A stretch of 12,357 nt of DNA, from positions 9,171-21,527 of the forward strand of contig HF987844.1 of NCBI GenBank assembly GCA_000431135.1. Direction: 5' to 3'. Each line of letters opens with the position of its first letter. Position 1 is the stretch's first letter. Shown piece after piece: positions 1 through 7,310 of the stretch. The notes below the pieces were generated by a model. It searched no databases. It had not been told where the DNA came from and worked only from the letters and a program-made list of their open reading frames with translations. This stretch comes from Clostridium sp. CAG:590. GTDB lineage: Bacteria; Bacillota; Clostridia; Lachnospirales; Lachnospiraceae. The position numbers were made by a program, and so were the translations under genes.

Positions 1-195
1 ATCCGAGATCACATCCGGTTCATAACATACCGTCAATGACCGGAACGTCGGAATTACATCAAGAATTCCGTCTATATTTGAACTCTGTAACTGCCTGCAT
101 ATTGCAGTTACATGCCGGTTGATCTGTTCGTCCACACAGTCTCCCAGTTCCATTGTGATCGCTTTATCTCCATTTCTCAAAAAACGAAATCCCAT
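1..195 (-). CDS. pxpB: 5-oxoprolinase subunit PxpB (KipI family), N-terminal part, cut by window edge
   Basis: Only the first 65 codons are in the window; the gene continues past the left edge. The translated start (MGFRFLRNGDKAITMELGD, later VIPTFRSLTVCYEPD) matches the N-terminal pattern of the PxpB/KipI/allophanate-hydrolase-subunit-1 family, in which an RFLxxGDxAxxxEFGD-like strand is followed by a PTxRSLxVxYDP stretch. In known systems PxpB works with PxpC and PxpA to open 5-oxoproline to glutamate with ATP; KipI in Bacillus is a relative that inhibits the kinase KinA. The ATG at 195 has AGGTGA just upstream. The gene follows the DUF4392 gene after 45 bp with no terminator, so the two are probably co-transcribed. 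Whether pxpC and pxpA follow cannot be seen. The family is clear; the exact function (oxoprolinase rather than a KipI-like regulator) is inferred from the neighbouring D-glutamate cyclase family gene. Confidence 0.85.
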   Translation of the reverse strand, partial: MGFRFLRNGDKAITMELGDCVDEQINRHVTAICRQLQSSNIDGILDVIPTFRSLTVCYEPDVISD

Positions 196-240
196 TTTAT
201 CACCTGCTTTCCACTGCGTATTGCAAACCAAGATCTGCTC

Positions 241-1347
241 TTATGCTGTCATATCCGTTGGCACATCTGTTGTGTCCTCCGGCATATCATAAAAATGCTT
301 GTTCAGCACACGCACAAAATGATGTCTGCACGTCTCCTTCAGCTTCAACGCATAGGAGATACACTCTCTCATTATGCTCACGATAGAACGGTTGATCTCA
401 ATGCCGAATCCATCAATTGCAGGAATCATCCAGCCATACATATCGATCATTCCGGCTTTTGCAGATTCCTTCATTGCGTATTCCTGTAAATCCGGATCCT
501 GAAAGATATCCACATCTCCCTTCAGAAAAGCGATCGCAGCCATCATTCCATAGCAGCCCCAATCAGAAGTGGTTGCCGTCAGAATATAGTCTGCTTCAGA
601 AGAGGTTGCGATTCCGCCTCCGCATCCACACTGGCAGCCGCCCGGCTCTGCATATGGCACATACCGCTGAATATGTTCCCGGATTGTTCCCATACCGATC
701 TCATTTCCGAGATCTCCGATGGCAATATTCAACACTCCCATATTCCGCAGAATCTGGAACAATACATCTGTCTTTGCCTCAATCTCTGTCACATCCAATC
801 CGGTTGCATTATGATATACACCTTTTTCATTTGGCCCCGGTGCCTCAATACTTACAACCGCCGCCGGCTTTGCCTCTACAATGATCTCTTCTGCCTGCTG
901 TTTTGCCTTTAACGGATCTTTTGTAAATGGAATTGCCGCCATGGAGATTGGCATATCCAATATCTCCTGAATCGAATCATACAAATGAAGTCCCATTACC
1001 TCGGAAAGCTTGTGAACGGCTTCCATATTGTCTTCCGGACAAATGATCACCGGTTTCGCTCCAAATGCCTTAACGAGACATCTTGCTAAAAACATGGCAC
1101 TGACAATTCCGTCCATCTCTGCTTTCTTAAATGGCAGTAATACAAATCCGGTCACAATATATACCACATCACCTTCCTGCACTGTATCGATCAATGTCTT
1201 TGCACATTTGGTTGTCAATGGCTCCTTCATATATTCCCGTGATGCCTTATACAAGATACGGCATACACCATATCCTCTCGGATCCAGATTCATCAGATCA
1301 TCCAGATCCTGTCCGATATTCTCAATCGTCAACTCTTCCTGTGTCAT
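241..1347 (-). CDS. DUF4392 protein, probable D-glutamate cyclase (D-Glu to 5-oxo-D-proline)
   Basis: The 368-residue protein belongs to the DUF4392 / D-glutamate cyclase C-terminal domain family, whose mammalian member DGLUCY converts D-glutamate to 5-oxo-D-proline. Recognisable blocks, numbered from the ATG at 1347, are the start IENIGQDLDDL followed by LDPRGYG, a TGF strand (66-68), EMDG (77-80), SIEAPG (166-171) followed by GVYHNATG, the glycine-rich GDLGNEIGMG (211-220), the cysteine cluster CQCGC (238-242), a TSDWGCYG block (about 260-267) and a C-terminal DGFGIEIN segment. The ATG at 1347 is preferred because GAAGGAG lies 9 nt upstream. An in-frame ATG at 1389 and a TTG at 1407 would add 14 or 20 residues but have poor ribosome sites. 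With the 1347 start, the end of dat is 93 bp upstream. It sits between dat and pxpB, which fits a role in D-glutamate turnover. The family is confident; the reaction is inferred from the animal homologue and the context. No signal peptide or membrane segment is seen. Confidence 0.85.
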   Translation of the reverse strand: MTQEELTIENIGQDLDDLMNLDPRGYGVCRILYKASREYMKEPLTTKCAKTLIDTVQEGDVVYIVTGFVLLPFKKAEMDGIVSAMFLARCLVKAFGAKPVIICPEDNMEAVHKLSEVMGLHLYDSIQEILDMPISMAAIPFTKDPLKAKQQAEEIIVEAKPAAVVSIEAPGPNEKGVYHNATGLDVTEIEAKTDVLFQILRNMGVLNIAIGDLGNEIGMGTIREHIQRYVPYAEPGGCQCGCGGGIATSSEADYILTATTSDWGCYGMMAAIAFLKGDVDIFQDPDLQEYAMKESAKAGMIDMYGWMIPAIDGFGIEINRSIVSIMRECISYALKLKETCRHHFVRVLNKHFYDMPEDTTDVPTDMTA

Positions 1348-1440
1348 CTTCCTCATCTCCTTCTGATACCTTTCTTCATCCACATACATGCCTTCCGGCC
1401 CTGACAATATATAGGAAACCGGCTGTCTGAACCTTCCGAT

Positions 1441-2289
1441 CTACGCAGGACTCTGTGTGTGTAATGCAAAATCCGATACTAACGCATCCTGAATTGTTTT
1501 CAATAATTCCGGTGCCCTCCCGCCGACTGGTGTTCCGTCAACCTCCGTAGCCGCCAGGCAGAAAGAACCGGAAGATGATACAATGACTTCATCCGCATCC
1601 ATCAGTTCTGCTACCGTAAATGGCGTTTCATCCACCGGAATTCCCAATGCTTTACAGGTCTTGATCAAATGAGCTCTTGCAATTCCCGGAAGAATATAGT
1701 GGTCTGTCGGATGCGTCTTGAAGACACCGTCCTTGATAATATGTACATTACTATGTGCACATTCCGTCACGATATCTCCCCGATGGAATACCGCCTCATC
1801 ACATCCTGCTTCCTCTGTCTTTTCTGCTGCCATAACACTTGGCAGAAGATTTAACGTCTTAATATTGCAGTGTAGAAACCGTGTATCCTCACATGTGATC
1901 AGCTTTATCTTTTTATAAGTGTCTGCCACCGGACACGGTGTTAATGTAATCCACAGATTTGCCTTATGATCCTTCGGAAATGCATGTTTTCTCGGCGCGG
2001 TACCTCTTGTTAACTGCCAGTACACAAACTGATCTCCGTCATCTACCTTTTTTACCATCTCCTGCAACAGTTCTCCAAGCTCCGCCTTTGTATACGGAAT
2101 CTCCATTTTCAACAGCCCCGCACTGTTAAAGAAACGGTCCAAATGCTCATCCAATGCATAAATGATATGATTATGACTGTACGTTGCATCATACACACCA
2201 TCTCCAAAATAGCTTACCCGGTCATTCATCGGGATCTTCATATTCTCGATCAGATCATATTCTCCATTGTAATATCCTAAGTTTTCCAT
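1441..2289 (-). CDS. dat: D-amino-acid transaminase (PLP fold type IV)
   Basis: This 282-residue protein has the same length as the well-studied Bacillus D-amino-acid transaminase. Dat moves the amino group between D-alanine and 2-oxoglutarate, giving D-glutamate and pyruvate, with pyridoxal phosphate. Visible signatures are GDGVYD (residues 30-34), TRGTAPRKH, in which R100 and H102 correspond to the Arg/His pair that grips the substrate carboxylate in Dat, the PLP lysine K144 in NIKTLNLL, and E176 in VTECAHSN. The RxH pair argues for Dat rather than the related branched-chain transaminase or aminodeoxychorismate lyase. The ATG at 2289 is chosen because GGAGG lies 8 nt upstream and it gives the family's normal start; an in-frame ATG at 2304 and a GTG at 2316 are less likely. 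It is first in an apparent operon with the DUF4392 gene and pxpB, behind its own promoter and a leader hairpin. Confidence 0.92.
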   Translation of the reverse strand: MENLGYYNGEYDLIENMKIPMNDRVSYFGDGVYDATYSHNHIIYALDEHLDRFFNSAGLLKMEIPYTKAELGELLQEMVKKVDDGDQFVYWQLTRGTAPRKHAFPKDHKANLWITLTPCPVADTYKKIKLITCEDTRFLHCNIKTLNLLPSVMAAEKTEEAGCDEAVFHRGDIVTECAHSNVHIIKDGVFKTHPTDHYILPGIARAHLIKTCKALGIPVDETPFTVAELMDADEVIVSSSGSFCLAATEVDGTPVGGRAPELLKTIQDALVSDFALHTQSPA

Positions 2290-2330
2290 AAGCGTATCCT
2301 CCATTCCTTTCAACACAGTTTTAATGAAAT

Positions 2331-2385
2331 AAAAAAAGAACCATCCGACAGAGGAAGCCTTATGACTTCTTTGTCGAATGGTTCT
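2331..2385 (-). terminator. Long hairpin with U-tract between SNF2 gene and dat; terminator or leader attenuator
   Basis: On the minus strand a 14-bp outer stem (AGAACCATTCGACA with TGTCGGATGGTTCT, one G-U pair) encloses a small internal loop and a 6-bp inner stem (GAAGTC with GGCTTC) closed by ATAA. Seven U follow. This is a typical intrinsic terminator for transcription coming from the SNF2 gene. It also lies downstream of the promoter at 2402-2430, so every transcript that begins there must pass it to reach dat. It could therefore act as an attenuator, or as the 3' end of a short RNA of about 65 nt. The structure is read directly from sequence; any regulatory role is inference. Confidence 0.85.
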
Positions 2386-2401
2386 GTATCAATTTTCTTG
2401 A

Positions 2402-2430
2402 ATTATAGACCTTACAAAAAGAAATGTAAA
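2402..2430 (-). promoter_or_regulatory. Sigma-A-type promoter upstream of dat operon
   Basis: A TTTACA -35 box (2430-2425), a 17-nt spacer and a perfect TATAAT -10 box (2407-2402) lie in the gap just after the SNF2 stop codon. Predicted transcription starts near 2395. The leader to the dat ATG is then about 105 nt and contains the hairpin at 2331-2385. The match is close to the consensus with ideal spacing; activity is inferred. Confidence 0.75.
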
Positions 2431-2445
2431 TACCTTTTTTATTTT

Positions 2446-5400
2446 TTATTGATTTCCCAACAGTAACTCCCTGATCTCCTCAGCGGTAAGCGTAGACAGT
2501 GAAACTCCTTCTGCCGACAATACTTTGTCTGCCAGATCTTTCTTATTCTCCTGAAGTTTCAGGATCCGCTCCTCGATCGTATCCTTTGCGATCAGCTTGA
2601 ATACTGTCACCCGGTTCTCCTGTCCGATCCGGTGTGTACGGTCCGTTGCCTGATTCTGTGCCGCAACATTCCACCACGGATCATAATGGATCACCATATC
2701 TGCTGCGGTTAAATTTAATCCGGTTCCTCCCGCCTTTAGCGAGATCAGAAAAATCTCTGCCTCTCCCTGTTGAAAACGCTCTACTAACTCCCGTCTCTTT
2801 GGTTTACTTGTCGCTCCTGTCAGCATGAAATATGTGATCTTCCGCCGTTCCAACTCCGCCGCTATCCGGTCTAACATCGTTGTAAACTGGGAAAATAATA
2901 AGATCCGGTGCCCGCCTTCAATGGCATTTTCAATCACTTCCATACATGTTGTCATCTTTGCAGAATCCGACCGGTAATTCTCATAAAGCAGTGCCGGATC
3001 ACAACAGATCTCCCGAAGCTTTGTCAGTTCCGCAAGTATCTGAATCTTATTATCGGGTTTGTCTCCACCGCCATTCTTTTTCAGATTGATCACTATATTT
3101 TTCTCTGCGGCTTTGTACAACTGCTCCTGTTCTTTCCCAAACCGCGTATAGATTACCTTTTCTACTTTATCCGGCAGATCTTTTAATACATCCTTTTTCA
3201 AACGCCGCAGCAAAAACGGTGCGATCATTTTATGCAGCCGCTCGGTTGCCTCTCCTGCACGCTCTGTTTTTTCCAGAATGTCCTGTTCAAAATTTTCTTT
3301 AAAATATTTGTAGCGGAACAAATATCCCGGCATCAGATATTCAAAAATGCTCCACAGTTCGCTTAGCCGGTTCTCGATTGGTGTTCCGGTCAGTGCAAAC
3401 CGGTTACGGCTTTCGATCGCTTTCACCGCCTTCGCAGCCTGTGTCATCGGATTCTTGATATACTGTGCTTCATCAATGATCTGACACCCAAACGATTTTC
3501 CAATAAACAGATCAATATCCCTTTTCAACAGATCATACGACGTGATCAGCACATCATAGTATTGCCAGTCCTCCAATATCTGTCGTCTCTCCATCGCTGT
3601 TCCGACGATCGTTGCAACTCTCATCGACGGAGCAAAATGCTCAAATTCCGCCTCCCAGTTATACACCAGTGATGCAGGACATATAACCAGATGAACCATG
3701 CCCTTTCTGGTGCATAAATAAGAGATCATCTGCAAGGTCTTACCAAGTCCCATATCATCTGCCAATATTCCGCCAAATCCCAGTTCCGATAATGCACATG
3801 CCCAGCGGTATCCTTCTTTCTGGTATTCCCGAAGATTACCCTGCACTTCTTCCGGAACCGTATATTTTTTCTCACGGATCGCATCTGCCTGATGCATCCA
3901 GCACTCAAACATTTCATCCCTTGTCACACGGATATGGTCTGCATTTTCTTTCATCAGTGCATTCAGGTACAGTGCACGGTATAACGGAACCTCCGCCATT
4001 CCTTCTTTTAACTGCGATTTGGTCAAGTGCAGATCTTCTTCCATCTGTGCAAATGTATCAATGCCGCTTGCCGCCAGATTCAGCAACTCACCATTTCGCA
4101 GACGATAATACTTCTTCTTTCTCCGATATGCAGACAATACCTCAGAGAGTTCTTCCTTCGACATTCCGTGTATATCCCAGCTTACATTTAACAAGTTACC
4201 TTTGATGGATAAGCCGGTCGATATATTAACTGTAGTTGAAATTCGTATCTGTTTAAATGCTTCTGACACATATACCTGTGCATAATTCTTCAGATGTTCA
4301 ACTCCGTGCTCCACAAGTTCTGCCAGACGGTCATCATCCTGTCTTAACAGATAATGTTTCCGGTCTTCCGATGTTTCCGGAAAATAGCTCTCTATCAGCG
4401 TTCGCAGTTCATATTCGGTTCGTACATCCCGGTATGTTTCGGTCAGCTTTGCCATCTGTAAGAGATTATGCTTCTTCTCTCCGTAGATTGCCTTTGCTTC
4501 ACAGATGACATCCTTTTCCTTAGTCAGATCCAGATATAATTCATATTTTCCTTCTTCAATCTGATATTTCGACAGGTCAATATCTTCCACACGGACATCC
4601 GCCCATTTTCTAAGAACCGGCAGTGCCGTTGTACAAAATGCCGCATAGTCCTTTTCACACAGGGTAAGCGGAATATTTTCTTTCAGGAAACGATGGGTAT
4701 ATCTTCCCCCCTGCCGTCTCTCTTTTTGCAGATAATTCACTGCCATTAATTTGCAAAGTTCCCGCATCTCTTCGCAATATTCCTCATCACACAGGTATAT
4801 GCAATGCTCCCACCAGATTGCAAAAGAATGAATTCCCTCTAATACAAGAATCTCCGGAAAGATCACCTCAGATTCTCTTCCACCCGGCATACCACTGATG
4901 ATAATCGGCAGTTTCGGATTTTCTTTTTTAACCGGAGTCAATATTTTGTCAAAATGCAGACAGCTTGATACCAATATCTGACTGCCTTCATACATTTGAA
5001 GCAATTCTTCCAACATCCGGCTGTCTAACGTCAGATAGCGGTCATCCGCCGACTGATACCACCGTAGGTATGATTCCCGTTTGGAATCCGGTGCTGTAAG
5101 CATAAGTGAGATCAACTGTAACGATTCCCTTGTAAATGCCGACTGGCTATGTACAAATTCCAGCTTCTGTCCATATCTCACAAGATCCTGATTCCGAATA
5201 TGGTCTAGCAGTTCATAGATATTCTTTACAACATACATCTGTTTTTGGCCAATCCGAAGCTCCATATACTCCTCATCCACATCCAGATGCAATGTTACCT
5301 CTAACTGCACATCCCCGGTTTCCATTTCCCGGCAAAAACGGTTTCTCTCCTTTAACACCATCCCGGAGATTGCCTCTAAAAGTTCTTGCGAGCTCTCCGG

Positions 5401-5886
5401 TTCCGACCATCCCGGTCCTCCTGAAAATGTACTTCCTTTTTGCAGCATTCCAGATTCCAGCAACGGGTTCAGATACCGGTCTCCTTCCTCGTAGTTCTCC
5501 GCTGTAACATCTCTGATCTCTCCCACACTTCCATGTTCTATCAGATCATTGACCTCTTCCATATTTACACAAAAATTCGTCTCTAAAAGAGTTGCCACCA
5601 GATGTTTGCAAAATCCACTGTACTGCACGAATGCCTTACAATCACAGGAACCTTCTCCTATGGTAAGCGAAGTTCTCCCCGGTATTCTCTCTAGTTTCAC
5701 CTGGGTATGATAAATCGAATCACCATGACTTCCCTCTACCACTCCGATCATCTGAACCGTATTTTCGGAATATTTCTTCATCAATAGATTGAATACACTA
5801 TCCTCTTCATACATGGTATGTCCACGCCCAAATGTAACCGGAATCGTACACTGATTTTTAATTGATTTTTCATCGATTAAACTCAT
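2446..5886 (-). CDS. SNF2-family DEAD/DEAH-type helicase with SWIM zinc finger
   Basis: A 1146-residue ATP-dependent DNA translocase of the Swi2/Snf2 group as found in Firmicutes. The N-terminus carries a SWIM zinc-binding motif, CxC-x9-CxH (C81, C83, C93, H95), followed by a long family-specific middle region with no motif I can name. The helicase core is in the C-terminal 40%: Walker A DDMGLGKT near residue 714, the DEAQ box in IIDEAQYIKNP near 805, then LTGTPIENRLSELWS, RRLKKDV, and a C-terminal helicase half with LLFSQF near 997, SLKAGGTGLNLTAAD and the arginine-finger-type block THRIGQ near 1088. All core motifs look intact. The ATG at 5886 is preferred because GGAG lies 6 nt upstream; ATGs at 5898 and 5901 are weaker. 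The gene begins only about 20 bp past the dnaB terminator, and I see no clear promoter of its own. Such proteins remodel protein-DNA or RNA polymerase complexes; the specific role is unknown. No restriction or defence partner is beside it. Confidence 0.93.
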   Translation of the reverse strand: MSLIDEKSIKNQCTIPVTFGRGHTMYEEDSVFNLLMKKYSENTVQMIGVVEGSHGDSIYHTQVKLERIPGRTSLTIGEGSCDCKAFVQYSGFCKHLVATLLETNFCVNMEEVNDLIEHGSVGEIRDVTAENYEEGDRYLNPLLESGMLQKGSTFSGGPGWSEPESSQELLEAISGMVLKERNRFCREMETGDVQLEVTLHLDVDEEYMELRIGQKQMYVVKNIYELLDHIRNQDLVRYGQKLEFVHSQSAFTRESLQLISLMLTAPDSKRESYLRWYQSADDRYLTLDSRMLEELLQMYEGSQILVSSCLHFDKILTPVKKENPKLPIIISGMPGGRESEVIFPEILVLEGIHSFAIWWEHCIYLCDEEYCEEMRELCKLMAVNYLQKERRQGGRYTHRFLKENIPLTLCEKDYAAFCTTALPVLRKWADVRVEDIDLSKYQIEEGKYELYLDLTKEKDVICEAKAIYGEKKHNLLQMAKLTETYRDVRTEYELRTLIESYFPETSEDRKHYLLRQDDDRLAELVEHGVEHLKNYAQVYVSEAFKQIRISTTVNISTGLSIKGNLLNVSWDIHGMSKEELSEVLSAYRRKKKYYRLRNGELLNLAASGIDTFAQMEEDLHLTKSQLKEGMAEVPLYRALYLNALMKENADHIRVTRDEMFECWMHQADAIREKKYTVPEEVQGNLREYQKEGYRWACALSELGFGGILADDMGLGKTLQMISYLCTRKGMVHLVICPASLVYNWEAEFEHFAPSMRVATIVGTAMERRQILEDWQYYDVLITSYDLLKRDIDLFIGKSFGCQIIDEAQYIKNPMTQAAKAVKAIESRNRFALTGTPIENRLSELWSIFEYLMPGYLFRYKYFKENFEQDILEKTERAGEATERLHKMIAPFLLRRLKKDVLKDLPDKVEKVIYTRFGKEQEQLYKAAEKNIVINLKKNGGGDKPDNKIQILAELTKLREICCDPALLYENYRSDSAKMTTCMEVIENAIEGGHRILLFSQFTTMLDRIAAELERRKITYFMLTGATSKPKRRELVERFQQGEAEIFLISLKAGGTGLNLTAADMVIHYDPWWNVAAQNQATDRTHRIGQENRVTVFKLIAKDTIEERILKLQENKKDLADKVLSAEGVSLSTLTAEEIRELLLGNQ

Positions 5887-5902
5887 ATCTGTCTCCATCA
5901 TA

Positions 5903-5936
5903 TAAAAGAAGGACGGCTATGCCTGCCGTCCTTTTC
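5903..5936 (-). terminator. Intrinsic terminator after dnaB
   Basis: On the minus strand AAGGACGGC pairs with GCCGTCCTT (9 bp, arms 5925-5933 and 5909-5917) around a 7-nt loop, followed by CTTTTATAT. The left-hand arm overlaps the dnaB stop codon at 5917-5919. It closes the gdpP-rplI-dnaB operon. The SNF2 start region begins inside its tail, so some read-through may supply the SNF2 gene. Confidence 0.8.
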
Positions 5937-7286
5937 GTTCTTTGTTTGCAAACTTGGTATATTTTCCCATCCAAACCAATTCCACAGGTCCGGTAGAACC
6001 ATTTCTTTGTTTTGCCACAATAATATCTGCAATACCGGGTTTCGTTGATTCCTTGTTATAATAATCATCCCTGTATATAAACATGATCACGTCCGCATCC
6101 TGCTCGATTGCACCCGACTCACGCAGATCCGACATAACCGGTTTATGATCTTCACGGCTGGCCCCCCCCCCGGTTTACTGTGACAAATCCAAGTTAACTG
6201 TGACAATGCAATGATCGGAACATTCAATTCACGGGCTAACTTCTTAAGGGAACGACTGATCTCTGATATCTCCTGCTGTCTGGACTCAGATCGTCCTGCG
6301 CTCGCACTCATAAGCTGTAAATAGTCAATGATGATCAGCCCGATGTCCTGTGTCTGTTTCAGTTTACGGCATTTGGATCGCAGTTCCGCAATCGTAATAC
6401 CCGGTGTATCATCAATAAACATTGGCGAAGAACCCACCTTATATGTGGAATCCATCAACTCGGACCAGTCATCATCCGCCAACTGTCCGGTACGGATCGC
6501 CTGCGAATCTACCATGGAATCCATTGCGATCAAACGGGTTGCCAGCTGTTCCTTACTCATCTCTAAACTGAATATCGCACACGGAATCCTTGATTTCATT
6601 GCCGCATTCTGTGCAATATTTAACGCAAATGCCGTCTTACCCATCGCCGGTCTGGCAGCAATCAATATCAGCTCCGAACCGTGCAGACCCGTCAGCTTCT
6701 CGTCCAAATCAATAAATCCCGTCGGTACACCGGTGATCTTACTTCCCCGCTTCGCATTTTCTTCGATCGTATCCAATACATTCAATACAATGTCCTGCAT
6801 TGGAACAAATTCCTCACCGCCGTTGCGATTCTGCGTGATGTCAAACAACTGCTTCTCTGACTGCTCCAATACATCTTCTACGCTGCTTTTTCCCAGATAA
6901 CAAGCCTCTGTCATCTGTTCCCCAAATCGGATCAGCTTTCTCCGGATTGCAGCATCCTGTGCAATATGTGCATATTCTTTCGCATGAACCGTTACGGTAA
7001 CTGCCGATGCGATCTCCACAATGTAACTCATGTTACTGATCTCATCCGGAAGTCCCATCTCTTTTAATTTGTTGCTAACCGTCAGTACATCTATTGCTTT
7101 TCCCTCATTATAAAGCGTTATCATTGCTTCAAACAACGCCCCATATTGACTATGGTAAAAATCATCTCTTGTGAGAATATCCGCAACGTCAACAATCGCA
7201 TTTCGATTCATCAGCATACAACCGATGACTGACTGCTCCGCATCTACGTTATTCGGTTGTATTTTCTTAATTACTGTTTCATCCAT
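5917..7286 (-). pseudogene. dnaB: Replicative DNA helicase DnaB, frameshifted in the given sequence
   Basis: DnaB (DnaC in Bacillus naming) is the hexameric helicase that unwinds DNA at the replication fork. The first reading frame (7286 to 6087) gives the N-terminal primase-interacting domain and the RecA-like core: Walker A ARPAMGKT at residues 211-218, SLEMS at about 240-244, Walker B IIIDYLQL at 318-325, and IIALSQL at 358-364. After SQL the normal frame is lost and 35 unrelated residues follow to a stop at 6087. The native C-terminus resumes in another frame from about 6162 to 5917 (SREDHKPVMSDLRESGAIEQ, then DADVIMFIYRDDYY), with an internal ATG at 6135. The break coincides with an imperfect 20-nt direct repeat and a run of ten G (6162-6206). 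Adding one G, or removing one 20-nt repeat unit, would put the two parts in one frame. The upstream spacing to rplI is 24 nt, with AGGA before the ATG. Since dnaB is normally essential, a sequence error or mixed population is more likely than true loss. Confidence 0.88.
6162..6206 (-). repeat. G10 homopolymer plus imperfect 20-nt tandem repeat inside dnaB
   Basis: On the minus strand TTGTCACAGTTAAC (6206-6193) is followed by TTGGAT and then by TTGTCACAGTAAACC (6186-6172), so the repeat period is 20 nt with one base different. A run of ten G (6171-6162) follows directly. Between the native CAG-TTA codons (SQL) and the native CGT (Arg of REDH) there are 38 nt, where DnaB proteins normally have about 18 (pattern SRxxEQ). 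The excess of 20 nt equals one repeat period and breaks the frame. The region also lacks the conserved SRxxEQ codons. Confidence 0.85.
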
Positions 7287-7310
7287 GTCTGTTCATCCTG
7301 TTTGTATGCT

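Noticed and set aside
1348..1407. Upstream TTG (1407) or ATG (1389) as the start of the DUF4392 gene
   Set aside because: Their ribosome sites are poor or too close, while the ATG at 1347 has GAAGGAG at good spacing and the family sequence starts just after it.
3792..4205. Plus-strand open frame within the SNF2 gene, and similar ones elsewhere in the window
   Set aside because: They lie opposite well-conserved minus-strand proteins, lack family resemblance and are rich in His/Pro/Ser as expected of shadows.
2446..5886. SNF2 helicase as part of a phage-defence system (for example DISARM-like)
   Set aside because: None of the expected partners (DUF1998, PLD nuclease, DNA methyltransferase) lies beside it; its neighbours are housekeeping genes and the SWIM-SNF2 type is common in Firmicute chromosomes.
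6087..6206. Possible intein or mobile insertion in dnaB
   Set aside because: DnaB is a common intein host, but the excess here is only about 20 nt, with no intein splice motifs or endonuclease domain.
6328..6900. Open reading frame of 190 codons on the plus strand inside dnaB
   Set aside because: It is exactly antisense to the conserved DnaB core, has no recognisable domain, and its composition is that of a shadow frame.
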